The position numbers and the translations under genes were made by a program. Shown in pieces: positions 51,925-59,542 of a stretch of 64,000 bases of DNA (within the stretch, counting starts at the first letter, position 1; every line of letters starts with the position of its first letter). The stretch is from NCBI GenBank assembly GCA_028285035.1, contig JANQQF010000038.1, forward strand, positions 186,001 to 250,000, given 5' to 3'. Under the pieces are notes generated by a model, which worked only from the letters and a program-made list of their open reading frames with translations, ran no database searches and had not been told where the DNA came from. This DNA comes from Phycisphaerae bacterium. Its GTDB lineage: Bacteria; Chloroflexota; Anaerolineae; 4572-78; J111.

Positions 51925-52491
51925 TCAGACTTTAAACGGCTGCAGCGGAATGATCGCTTCATTTATTTTATGCCCATTTAAGGCCGAATGTCCTGTTTGC
52001 TCACTTGTGATGAGTATGTTGATCTTATCAGCTAAAGGCAATACTAATGCCACCTCATCACAGTCGAGACGTTTTGGACAAAATACACAATCCTTTTGTA
52101 CTTTGCGGGGCAGATTATCGATATGGGTTAGCTTGAAATCTAGTTTGAGAAAGAAGTTAGGTTTACGCGTTAAAGCAAAAATACAAGGCAAAGCCAAAGC
52201 ACGAGCCTCCTCAATAAGAGCCTCCACGATTTTACGGCCAATACCTTTGCCTTGAGCTGTTGGGTCGATCACCAAAGAACGAACCTCGGCCAAGTCCTTC
52301 CATACAATGAGCAGAGAACCCATCCCAACAATTCGTCCATCCATCTCGGCGACAATCCATTCTCGGATGGTCTGGTAGACGTCAGCATCGGTACGAGGCA
52401 AAATTTCGGCCTGACGAGCATATTCATTTAACAAAGGCATCATTTGGGGCACATCCCCAATCTGTGCCCGGCGGATTGTGTAGTTGGACAT
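51925..52491 (-). CDS. GNAT N-acetyltransferase, probable N-acetylglutamate synthase
   Basis: The 188-aa single-domain GNAT protein has the acetyl-CoA loop VIDPTAQGKGIGRKIVEALI (short pieces: QGKGIG) and a late Cys-containing stretch DCVFCPKRLDCDEVAL. That stretch is characteristic of short ArgA-type N-acetylglutamate synthases found beside arg genes. It is the last gene of the argC-argB-argD operon; its ribosome binding site overlaps the argD stop. It would supply N-acetylglutamate from glutamate and acetyl-CoA. argJ and argE are not in the window. Confidence 0.82.
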   Translation of the reverse strand: MSNYTIRRAQIGDVPQMMPLLNEYARQAEILPRTDADVYQTIREWIVAEMDGRIVGMGSLLIVWKDLAEVRSLVIDPTAQGKGIGRKIVEALIEEARALALPCIFALTRKPNFFLKLDFKLTHIDNLPRKVQKDCVFCPKRLDCDEVALVLPLADKINILITSEQTGHSALNGHKINEAIIPLQPFKV

Positions 52492-52495
52492 AAGA

Positions 52496-53692
52496 TTATC
52501 CTATCGCATCAAGCGTCTTCTTTAACCGTTCAATTAGTAAATCAATCTCTTCTTGGGTGATCGTTAAAGGGGGAAGAAGCCGGACCACATTTGGTCCAGC
52601 CACTAAAATTATCAGGCCGTGATTACGAGCTTCGGTAACAATATCCCCGGCGGGTGGTATAGAGACCAAACCCCACATATAACCTTTACCTCGGATTTCG
52701 GTGATAAGTGGCGAATCACCCAAAGCCTCACAAAGCTGAGCAGCCAGGTAGCTACTATTTTTTTGGACTTGCTCAAGAAAGGCTTGTTCTTTAATGTGAT
52801 TAAAAACGGCGCGGGTTACGTGACAAACTAACGGACCCCCGGCAAAGGTACTGCCGTGGTCGCCCGGCTCTAAGGTATCGGCGACCGTTTGAGTCATTAA
52901 AATTGCGCCAATCGGTAGACCCCCAGCGAGTGGCTTGGCTAAGGTCATAATATCGGGTGTGAAGCCATATCCTTCATAACCCCACAAACTCCCAGTCCGA
53001 CCTAAACCGCACTGCACCTCATCGGCAATTAACAACGCGCCTGTTTCATCGCAGATTGCTCGCAGCCCTTGTAAAAATTCTTCGGTTCCTGGTGTGACTC
53101 CACCCTCCCCTTGAACGGGCTCAACAATGACCGCGCAGGTTCGCTCGGTAATCGCTTGGCGGGCACTTTCTAAGTTGTTAAATTCTGCGAAACTTACATC
53201 GCCAATCAGCGGTTCAAAAGGGGCACGATATTTTTCTGTGGCAGTGACGGACAAGGCCCCCATCGTTCGACCATGAAATGAGCCAGTGAATGAAACGATA
53301 TTGGTTTTGTCAGTGTGACCGTGCTTACGGGCATATTTCCGGGCAAATTTAAGGGCTCCCTCATTAGCCTCAGTACCGGTGTTGCAGAAGAATACACGAT
53401 CAGCAAATGACGCCTTGCATAGGTCCTGAGCCAGGAGCGCGTGGGGAGCGGTGTGATAAAGATTAGATACGTGCAGAAGACCCTCTGCCCCCTCTTTAAT
53501 CGCATTCATAATAATTTCGCTACGATAGCCGAGCGCATTAACGGCAATCCCAGTTCCAGCATCGAGATACTGATTGCCATCCGTGTCGTACAACCAGACT
53601 CCGTCTCCTTTTTCGAAGACAAACTCAGGCCGCTTATAGGTTTGCAGGACATACTGTTGTTCTAAATCAATAATTTGTTGCTTATCGATCAT
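52496..53692 (-). CDS. argD: Acetylornithine aminotransferase
   Basis: This 398-aa class III PLP aminotransferase is taken from ATG 53692 because GGAGA stands eight bases upstream; the ATG at 53707 overlaps that site and the repeat element. Motifs: LDAGTGIAVNALGY, FCNTGTEANEGALKFARKYA (cofactor phosphate), FHGRTMGALS, LIADEVQCGLGRTG with the PLP-binding Asp, and TLAKPLAGGLPIG with the Schiff-base Lys. It converts N-acetylglutamate semialdehyde to N-acetylornithine. It follows argB after 248 bases that contain repeat element copy 2. Confidence 0.93.
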   Translation of the reverse strand: MIDKQQIIDLEQQYVLQTYKRPEFVFEKGDGVWLYDTDGNQYLDAGTGIAVNALGYRSEIIMNAIKEGAEGLLHVSNLYHTAPHALLAQDLCKASFADRVFFCNTGTEANEGALKFARKYARKHGHTDKTNIVSFTGSFHGRTMGALSVTATEKYRAPFEPLIGDVSFAEFNNLESARQAITERTCAVIVEPVQGEGGVTPGTEEFLQGLRAICDETGALLIADEVQCGLGRTGSLWGYEGYGFTPDIMTLAKPLAGGLPIGAILMTQTVADTLEPGDHGSTFAGGPLVCHVTRAVFNHIKEQAFLEQVQKNSSYLAAQLCEALGDSPLITEIRGKGYMWGLVSIPPAGDIVTEARNHGLIILVAGPNVVRLLPPLTITQEEIDLLIERLKKTLDAIG

Positions 53693-53706
53693 TATTATTC
53701 TCTCCA

Positions 53707-53883
53707 TTAAGTAATTCGCGAAAACTGATTAGAAATAAGAAAATAAAATTTCATCCAAATAGGTCCAAAATTGAACATATTACAACGAATTATTAATAAG
53801 TAAACCGGATTGTAGACCTGTTTAGGCATAATTTTCACTATTTCAAATTTTCGTTTTTTGAAAAGCTCCTCCGGTTTACTTAA
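53707..53883 (-). repeat. Two-hairpin dispersed element, copy 2
   Basis: This is the reverse-strand copy of the 1006-1183 element. In element orientation it opens TTAAGTAAACCGG (53883-53871), the middle junction is CCGGTTTACTTATTAATAATTCG (read in parts), and it closes GCGAATTACTTAA (53719-53707). The interior GAAAATTATGCCT and AATTTTGG words match the other copies. It sits between argB and argD with its closing end abutting the argD ribosome binding site, the same geometry as copy 1. The two ends share an eight-base terminal inverted repeat, TTAAGTAA. Confidence 0.88.
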
Positions 53884-53940
53884 GTATAATCTAAAATGAT
53901 CAAAAACTGTGTAACAGTTTCATTACGGTTTTGTGCAGAC

Positions 53941-54687
53941 TTAATTATCCGAAACAATCGTTGTACCTGTTCCAGCCTTTAAGCCTGCTAAGTTCGTGAT
54001 TCGTACAGCAGAAACACCGCCAGCTACAGCATTTAAAGCCGACTCTACTTTAGGAATCATACCGTCCGTGATTACTTTGTCCGTAATCAATTGATTAACC
54101 TCAGTGGCTGTCAGTTGTGGCAGTAAATCCTCCTCCTTCAAAACACCAGGCACATTGGACACGAAAACCAACACATCAGCCTGCATTTCAATAGCAAGTG
54201 CTTGAGCAACGTGATCGGCATTGACATTAAAAGTGCTCCCATCAGCTCCGTAGCAAATCGGCGATAGGATGGGAACCGTTTCGTTATCTAACAATTGGTT
54301 GAATACCTCTGTGCGAACAGATACGACTCGTCCCACCTGCCCCAAATCACCATCTGGGTGTTGGAGTTTTTCCGCTTTAATCGCGCCTCGATCAATCCCT
54401 GACATGCCAAAAGCATCAACCCCGGCTGTGACTAAGGAGGCAACCAACCGTTTGTTAACCCGTCCGGCTAAAACCATTTTTACAATGTCAAGGGATGCTT
54501 CATCTGTCACCCGCAACCCATTGATATATTGTGGTTCAACGCCCAATTTATTTTGTAGCTCCCGAATTTCTTTTCCCCCGCCATGAACGACGATAGCCTG
54601 CTCTTTTAGTGAGGCAATTGCTTGTCCCATCCTGTCAATAAAGTCAGGATCATCTAACTCATTGCCGCCAATTTTTACAATTAACAT
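53941..54687 (-). CDS. argB: Acetylglutamate kinase
   Basis: This 248-aa amino acid kinase has LIVKIGGNELDDPDF at the N-terminus, AIVVHGGGKEI (acetylglutamate binding), a central GMSGIDRGAIKAEK segment, and the late VSNVPGVLKEEDLL and ITDGMIPKVESAL motifs that close the ATP site. It phosphorylates N-acetylglutamate, the second step of arginine synthesis. ATG 54687 has GGAG eight bases upstream. It follows argC after 48 bases. Confidence 0.95.
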   Translation of the reverse strand: MLIVKIGGNELDDPDFIDRMGQAIASLKEQAIVVHGGGKEIRELQNKLGVEPQYINGLRVTDEASLDIVKMVLAGRVNKRLVASLVTAGVDAFGMSGIDRGAIKAEKLQHPDGDLGQVGRVVSVRTEVFNQLLDNETVPILSPICYGADGSTFNVNADHVAQALAIEMQADVLVFVSNVPGVLKEEDLLPQLTATEVNQLITDKVITDGMIPKVESALNAVAGGVSAVRITNLAGLKAGTGTTIVSDN

Positions 54688-54735
54688 TGTTTAGACTCCA
54701 TTTAGTAACAATCCAACATCTTTGGTGGATATTGA

Positions 54736-55764
54736 TTACAACAGCCCTTCTGTCTCATCCAGGCTAAACATTACATTGAAATTTTGAACTGCTTGTCCAG
54801 CCGCCCCTTTTCCCAAATTATCAATTGATGAACAAATCACAAATTGTCGCGAGTTAATCGGGGTCAAGGAAATTGTGCATAAATTTGTGTTTTGGGTATG
54901 AGCGATTGAGGCGAGACGCCCTGCGGTGAGAAGTTGGATGAAGGGTTCGTCTTTATAACAATCGGCATACAGGCTATGAGCTGCTTCATCCGTTAAATCG
55001 GAAGCTAGACTCACATAAATAGTGGATAGCATTCCCCGATTAATCGGAACCAGGTGAGGTGAGAAAATTAGCTTGTCTCCCGGCCCATTGAGTTGGTTTA
55101 TTTTCTCGGTCATTTCAGCGACATGCCGGTGATTTTGACCGATGCTGTAGGGGGAGAGATTCTCATTCGCTTCAACAAAATGAGTTTTCAATGAGAGTTT
55201 ACGTCCTGCCCCGCTGACACCACTTTTGCTATCAGAGATCAGAGGTGCGGCTGGATCTAACAGACCCGCTTTGAGTAAAGGGTACAATCCCAACAGAACG
55301 CTCGTTGGATAGCAACCGGGATTAGCTAACAAATCAGTTTCACGAACCGCATCACGATTGATTTCTGGAATGCCATACACAGATTCACTCAACAAGGCTG
55401 GGGCGGCATGTTCAATGTTATACCATTTTTGGTAGATATCAACGTTGGACAATCTAAAATCGGCTGAAAGATCAATGACCCGAACACCTGCCTCATGTGC
55501 TTCGATCACTGTTGGCATACTGGCCGCATGAGGGAGACAGCAAAAAACAGCATCAACCTTGTTGAGTGGCGCATCATCTTTTGAAACTAGGGGAGTCTCT
55601 ACGGATGTAGGATAAATATCAGCCAAGGTTTGACCCGCCGTACTCTCTGAGGTTGCAAATACAAGCTCTGCCTTATGATGTTTTTCCAGAAGTTTAACAG
55701 TTTCAAAGCCGGTATAACCACTTGCTCCGAAAACTCCAACTTTGATATGCCCCTTATCTGCCAT
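54736..55764 (-). CDS. argC: N-acetyl-gamma-glutamyl-phosphate reductase
   Basis: This 342-aa protein has the NADP-binding GVFGASGYTGFETVKLL start and the catalytic Cys in LANPGCYPTSVLLGL. The substrate loop HFVEANENLSPYSIGQNHRH and the closing region FSPHLVPINRGMLSTIYV are also present. It reduces N-acetylglutamyl phosphate to the semialdehyde. ATG 55764 has GCGAGG six bases upstream. It is the first structural gene of the arg operon and lies 49 bases beyond the terminator hairpin of the proposed attenuator. Confidence 0.95.
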   Translation of the reverse strand: MADKGHIKVGVFGASGYTGFETVKLLEKHHKAELVFATSESTAGQTLADIYPTSVETPLVSKDDAPLNKVDAVFCCLPHAASMPTVIEAHEAGVRVIDLSADFRLSNVDIYQKWYNIEHAAPALLSESVYGIPEINRDAVRETDLLANPGCYPTSVLLGLYPLLKAGLLDPAAPLISDSKSGVSGAGRKLSLKTHFVEANENLSPYSIGQNHRHVAEMTEKINQLNGPGDKLIFSPHLVPINRGMLSTIYVSLASDLTDEAAHSLYADCYKDEPFIQLLTAGRLASIAHTQNTNLCTISLTPINSRQFVICSSIDNLGKGAAGQAVQNFNVMFSLDETEGLL

Positions 55765-55812
55765 GATTTGCCTCGCTTTTTTGCAGAATTCCTACAAATT
55801 TTGGTTACAAAA

Positions 55813-55846
55813 AAAAGTCGGCTCCTAATGTCTGGAGCCGACTTTT
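55813..55846 (-). terminator. Attenuator terminator (regions 3:4) upstream of argC
   Basis: On the minus strand, AAAAGTCGGCTCC (55846-55834) and GGAGCCGACTTTT (55825-55813) form a perfect 13-bp stem with an eight-base loop, followed by a continuous T-run to 55809. In the leader direction this is a textbook Rho-independent terminator placed before, not after, a gene. Confidence 0.88.
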
Positions 55847-55896
55847 AAGTCGATGATAGAACAGCCCAATGCGAACTATCCAGACATAGGGTCTGG
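55828..55896 (-). promoter_or_regulatory. Alternative antiterminator pairings (regions 1, 2 and 3) of the arg leader
   Basis: On the minus strand region 1 is CCAGAC (55896-55891), region 2 is ATGTCTGGA (55887-55879) and region 3 is TCCAGACAT (55836-55828). 1:2 is a six-base-pair hairpin. 2:3 is a perfect nine-base-pair helix that encloses the 5' arm of the terminator and so excludes 3:4. Region 1 begins six bases after an Arg codon of the leader peptide, and region 2 ends at its stop codon. Confidence 0.78.
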
Positions 55897-55956
55897 CTGA
55901 GTACGAGGGCTCCTTGGTTGCTCAATATATGTTACAACGAACATTTTACATTCCAT
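55876..55956 (-). CDS. Arginine leader peptide (26 codons)
   Basis: The ORF runs from ATG 55956 to TAG 55876, with an internal in-frame ATG at codon 5 that has a weak GGA upstream. Codons 15-18 read AGG AGC CCT CGT (Arg-Ser-Pro-Arg), immediately before attenuator region 1. The last codons, ATG TCT GGA TAG, are region 2. The position, length and codon content match the leader peptides of classical ribosome-mediated attenuators. There are only two Arg codons, comparable to the two Trp codons of trpL. The Shine-Dalgarno is weak, which is the main reason for caution. Confidence 0.65.
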   Translation of the reverse strand: MECKMFVVTYIEQPRSPRTQPDPMSG

Positions 55957-55973
55957 ACGCTAATAGTAGGTCG

Positions 55974-56002
55974 AGTTTATCATACATGGAAACGACTGTC
56001 AA
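55974..56002 (-). promoter_or_regulatory. Sigma70-type promoter of the arg operon
   Basis: On the minus strand a perfect -35 TTGACA (56002-55997) is followed after 17 bases by TAAACT (55979-55974), four of six matches to the -10 consensus, with a TG extended -10 in front. The predicted transcript would start near 55967, about 11 bases before the leader-peptide ATG. The promoter begins eight bases beyond the edge of repeat element copy 3. Confidence 0.75.
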
Positions 56003-56009
56003 TATAAAA

Positions 56010-56185
56010 TTAAGTAAACCGGAAGAAATTTTGAAAAAAGAAATATTCGAACGGGTGAAATTTATGTCTGATGGTAGCTACAATACGGTTTACTTAATTA
56101 ATAATTCGCCAGAACTTGCTCAATTTTGGTCTAGTTGGACCAAGTTTGATGATCTTATTTTTACTATTTTTTGCGAATTACTTAG
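56010..56185 (+). repeat. Two-hairpin dispersed element, copy 3
   Basis: This copy is in the same orientation as copy 1. It opens TTAAGTAAACCGG (56010-56022), has the junction CGGTTTACTTAATTAATAATTCG (read in parts, about 56089-56111) and closes GCGAATTACTTAG (56173-56185). Its closing end overlaps the stop codon (56182-56184) and so supplies the 3' end of the glycosyltransferase gene. The opening end lies next to the -35 box of the arg promoter. Confidence 0.88.
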
Positions 56186-57366
56186 ACATTTTTTAGCAAG
56201 ACCCGACGATAAATAGCCCGGGTTAATCGCGCAATACGTCCCCAATTGTAAAGTAATTCAACGTGCTTAAAGGCTCTTTCCCCACAGCGTTCGCCTAGCT
56301 CTGGATAATTTATATAACGCGCAACCCCCCAGCTAATCGACTCAGCGTTGTCGGGATAAACAGTGATACCATTTTCACCGTGGGTTATGATTTCGGAAAG
56401 ACCACCCACATCACTGACGATGACTGGGCAATGTAAGGCCATTGCCTCAAGCGCCACAATTCCAAAAGGCTCATATAAACTAGGAAACACAGCACAGGTG
56501 GCAATCTTGTAAAAGCGATTGCGATCTTCATTGGAAATAAAGCCGACAAAATTTACCCGGCTCGAAATGCCAAGATGATCAACTTGCTGCTTTAAATTGT
56601 CTGCCTCAGGTCCTTTTCCAGCGATGATGATGCGCACGCGAGAGCAATTATCCAAAATTGTGGGAGCTGCTTCAACCAACCGATGAATACCCTTTTCATG
56701 AACCAAACGCGTCACAGAAAACACAATTAAATCATCGGGTTCGGCATATTTTTCTCGAAATGCCTGTATTTCATCGGCAGTGTCTGGAATCATCAGGTCT
56801 GAAATATTTACGCCATTTGGGACGACTTCCAGACGACGGGAGGGAACGTGGAAAAAATTGCGGACTTCATCAGCCATGTAATGGCTACAAACAATGATTT
56901 GATCGGCCTCTTGGATCAGATTCCGTTCGGCCTCATCAATGGCACGCTGTAGGTCGTTGCTGATATGACCATGCCCCCGCCCGCGCTCAGTCGCGTGAAT
57001 TGTTGCCACTAAGGCCGTTTGCCAATTCTGTTGGAGCTCTAGCGCCATGAAGCTCATCAGCCAATCATGAACATGCAAAATGTCAAAGGCATCTGCTAGC
57101 TTTTGCGCATAAGGCATTAGGGCCTCATTAACGGCTATTGCTTTGTCGTATATGTTCTGGTCAGAGGTGAAACTTGGGACAAAAACGCGATGAACAGTGA
57201 TCCCATTTTCTATCTCTAGACCAGCCTCACCTTCATTTGCCACGGGGGTTATGATGTGGACATCAACGCCTTGCCGAGCCAATTCCGGGACTAATTCAGC
57301 AACATGCCGACCTAAGCCACCAATGACGTGAGGGGGATACTCCCAAGTTAAAGTAAGTAGTTGCAT
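56182..57366 (-). CDS. GT4-family glycosyltransferase (glycogen synthase-like)
   Basis: The 394-aa GT-B protein begins LTLTWEYPPHVIGGLGRHV, the donor-proximal glycine loop of GT4 enzymes. Acceptor-domain features are LHVHDWLMSFMAL, VATIHATERGR and NGVNISDL. The C-terminal donor domain has FSVTRLVHEKGIHRLVEA, IIAGKGPE, and the nucleotide-sugar signature PSLYEPFGIVALEAMA (E-X7-E). It transfers a sugar from an activated nucleotide to an unknown acceptor, possibly in glycogen or glycan synthesis. Its stop codon is formed within repeat element copy 3. Confidence 0.9.
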   Translation of the reverse strand: MQLLTLTWEYPPHVIGGLGRHVAELVPELARQGVDVHIITPVANEGEAGLEIENGITVHRVFVPSFTSDQNIYDKAIAVNEALMPYAQKLADAFDILHVHDWLMSFMALELQQNWQTALVATIHATERGRGHGHISNDLQRAIDEAERNLIQEADQIIVCSHYMADEVRNFFHVPSRRLEVVPNGVNISDLMIPDTADEIQAFREKYAEPDDLIVFSVTRLVHEKGIHRLVEAAPTILDNCSRVRIIIAGKGPEADNLKQQVDHLGISSRVNFVGFISNEDRNRFYKIATCAVFPSLYEPFGIVALEAMALHCPVIVSDVGGLSEIITHGENGITVYPDNAESISWGVARYINYPELGERCGERAFKHVELLYNWGRIARLTRAIYRRVLLKNV

Positions 57367-57450
57367 GATGATATAACCAAAATGTGAAACCGATAAATTA
57401 TACCTGATTTTTCACAATTTTGGAATTTGTCGAAACCGTGTGCGTTAATT

Positions 57451-58494
57451 TTACGGAGCTAATCGGACGCCGGGATATTGGGCATCTTTTATTTGATAAA
57501 TCCAAAGGGGTGGATCAATTCGACGGCCATCTGGATCGAAGGCAATGTCCCCGCTGAGTCCCTTACGTTCAATCTTTCTGATGCTCTGACTGACAGCCAC
57601 TCGAGTTGGCGTTGCTCCTGTCTCCTTGATAGATTGTTCAATTGCATCAAGCAACACCTGGGTCGCATCATAGGCTAAAATAGCGCGGGGGCCAGGGGGG
57701 AAGCCAGCCATTCCTTGATATGCGGCTACAAAATTATCCTCTGTAACGACATCATCAGGGCCTGGCCCTGGTGAGACAAATATCAGACCATTTGCTGCCT
57801 CACCTGCCACCTGAATGATTTGACGGCTTCCTGTTTCCAATTGACCAAAGATGTGATTAGGTCTTTGGTCTGCCGAGATTTGTTGTAAATACTCTCCTCC
57901 AGCGACGCCATCCATATCTAACTTAATTGCCTCTGCTTGTAGAGTGGCCTCTCTGTCAAACTGGTCGATGTTAACTATTTGCAGATTTTGTTCTTCGATA
58001 AATTGTATGAGATATGAGTCTGTCTGATGCTGATTGGCCGCTAGTGACACCAGTCCATCAGACTTCACGTTGGGCGGGAGGCTCCAGGGGCTGCTGACGG
58101 CGATATTTGCAGCCTGATAAATCGGCAAAGCACTCAGCGTTGTTTTGGCAGATAAGTGGCCTACGACGCCCACAATATCTGGGTCGGTGATTAGGGCTCT
58201 TGCTTGAAGATCTGTTCTCTCAGGGATTTCAAAATCATTGAGGGCCACCAACTCAACCCGATACCCGGCTAAACCTGTTCCGCTATTTCGTTCTTGAATG
58301 GCTAACTTGGCCGCAAATAGAACTTCATAGCCAAGTGGCCGATGCAGCCCTTCAAACGGGGCGATCAAGCCGATTTTGATTGTGGACGGTGCGCCATTTA
58401 TAACAGGTAAGCATCCTGAAAAAAAGCTCAATACAAAGCCCAATATGATCCATTTTTTATAATGGCTTCGCCAACTGAGTTTGCATATCGACAA
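57451..58494 (-). CDS. Branched-chain amino acid-type ABC transporter substrate-binding lipoprotein
   Basis: The protein has 347 aa. TTG 58494 is accepted as start because AGGAGG lies ten bases upstream and no in-frame ATG precedes the signal peptide. A lipobox near LSFFSGC anchors it. The mature part is a periplasmic-binding-protein type I (LivJ-like): IKIGLIAPFEGLHRPLGYEV, DPDIVGVVGHLSAKTTLSALPIY and ILAYDATQVLLDAI are family landmarks. No permease or ATPase gene is nearby, so it is an orphan receptor or is served by components elsewhere. The ligand is unknown. Confidence 0.85.
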   Translation of the reverse strand: MSICKLSWRSHYKKWIILGFVLSFFSGCLPVINGAPSTIKIGLIAPFEGLHRPLGYEVLFAAKLAIQERNSGTGLAGYRVELVALNDFEIPERTDLQARALITDPDIVGVVGHLSAKTTLSALPIYQAANIAVSSPWSLPPNVKSDGLVSLAANQHQTDSYLIQFIEEQNLQIVNIDQFDREATLQAEAIKLDMDGVAGGEYLQQISADQRPNHIFGQLETGSRQIIQVAGEAANGLIFVSPGPGPDDVVTEDNFVAAYQGMAGFPPGPRAILAYDATQVLLDAIEQSIKETGATPTRVAVSQSIRKIERKGLSGDIAFDPDGRRIDPPLWIYQIKDAQYPGVRLAP

Positions 58495-58610
58495 AATAAA
58501 TTATCCTCCTATCGCCTCGAAGTTAGCTCTTATTGACGCCAAGAGTATAATATCGTTCTTGAATTTTTAGAAGGGATTGTCATCGAAATGATGATACATT
58601 TATCATAAAG

Positions 58611-58659
58611 CGGCATCAGGAGAGAATGGGCTTCGGGACAAAGCTTCTTCTGATGTCGG
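58611..58659. other. Hairpin in the leader of the Pro/Thr-rich lipoprotein gene
   Basis: CGGCATCAG (from 58611) and CTGATGTCGG (ending 58659), with adjacent AGA/TCT, can pair across about 25 bases. It lies about 40 bases before the lipoprotein start and could be a 5' untranslated hairpin; the function is unclear. Confidence 0.35.
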
Positions 58660-58699
58660 TAGTATTACGCCCGCAGCGAATGTAAGGAGATGCTTTATA

Positions 58700-59521
58700 A
58701 TGAAAACACGGAAAATTGTATCAATCGGTCTACTTCTGGTTTTAGTCAATCTGGCCTGTGGCCCAAGCTTTTTAGCTCAAACGGTGGCTACCCCCACGGC
58801 GACCTCAACAAAAACCCCGCGTCCGCCAGCGACAAATACGCCAGATCCAGCTCAATTTACCTCTACCCCACTGCCAACGGATACATCAACACCAGAGCTA
58901 ACGGCGACCCCAGTTCCCGTCGAACCCACAGCTACAGAAACGCCTACGCCTGAAGTGCCGACGGAGACGCCCGTGCCTGAAGAACCCACGCCAACAGAGA
59001 CGCCTATTCCAGAACCTACGGCCACCCCAGTGCCAGCGGAACCGACCGCAACCCCATTACCCACAGACACGCCTGCCCCAGAGTTTGCTTACAAAATTGT
59101 TCACTTCAAGGTATTGGGTGATGGAGAGAACAATGGTGGTATTTTTAACAAAGGCGGTCAACACCTTATTTTTCTAACTGTTTTGGATGCAGCGGGTAAT
59201 GGTGTTGATGGCGCTATCGTTAAAGATGCAAATGGCAGTCCACTTGAGGTGATTACGGGTGATAAAGGGCCAGGAAAAGCCGAAATCAAGATGGATTGGG
59301 ATCCGTACAAATTATATGTTGCTGCTGATCCTAGTGGACCAACGACTAGCGAAACCTCCAATCAAATGAACAACGCCTTCCCCCATATTCCTGACATTGT
59401 TGGGAAACTGGGTTCCATTGATAACGAGTATTCCGTCTGCCCTACCCCTGAAATTCGTTGTGAACCCCCATTCTACAGCGTTCACTTTTCATATGAGATT
59501 ACATTCCAGAAGGTGAACTAA
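58700..59521 (+). CDS. Lipoprotein with Pro/Thr-rich tether and C-terminal beta domain
   Basis: The protein has 273 aa. A lipoprotein signal (MKTRKIVSIGLLLVLVNLAC, Cys20) precedes ~110 residues of Thr/Pro/Glu repeats (TPLPTDTPAPE, EPTATPVPAEPTATP). That tether is typical of Chloroflexota surface lipoproteins and probably spans the cell wall. The ~140-residue C-terminal domain (YKIVHFKVLGDGENNGGIF) is beta-rich, with two Cys in SVCPTPEIRCEPP. I do not recognise the domain. ATG 58700 has AAGGAGATG upstream. Confidence 0.75.
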   Translation: MKTRKIVSIGLLLVLVNLACGPSFLAQTVATPTATSTKTPRPPATNTPDPAQFTSTPLPTDTSTPELTATPVPVEPTATETPTPEVPTETPVPEEPTPTETPIPEPTATPVPAEPTATPLPTDTPAPEFAYKIVHFKVLGDGENNGGIFNKGGQHLIFLTVLDAAGNGVDGAIVKDANGSPLEVITGDKGPGKAEIKMDWDPYKLYVAADPSGPTTSETSNQMNNAFPHIPDIVGKLGSIDNEYSVCPTPEIRCEPPFYSVHFSYEITFQKVN

Positions 59522-59542
59522 GCATTAGGTAGGTTTCTTGCT

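Noticed and set aside
53693..53707. Upstream ATG (53707) as argD start
   Set aside because: It overlaps the GGAGA ribosome binding site of ATG 53692 and the end of the repeat element; the extra five residues are not part of the family.
55809..55960. T-box riboswitch as explanation of the argC leader
   Set aside because: No TGGNACCGCG T-box core or Stem I features were found, whereas a leader ORF and exact alternative pairings are present.
55914..56216. 100-codon plus-strand ORF over the arg promoter and repeat copy 3
   Set aside because: It is read through the dispersed element; the other copies carry stops or frame changes in that frame, and there is no ribosome binding site.
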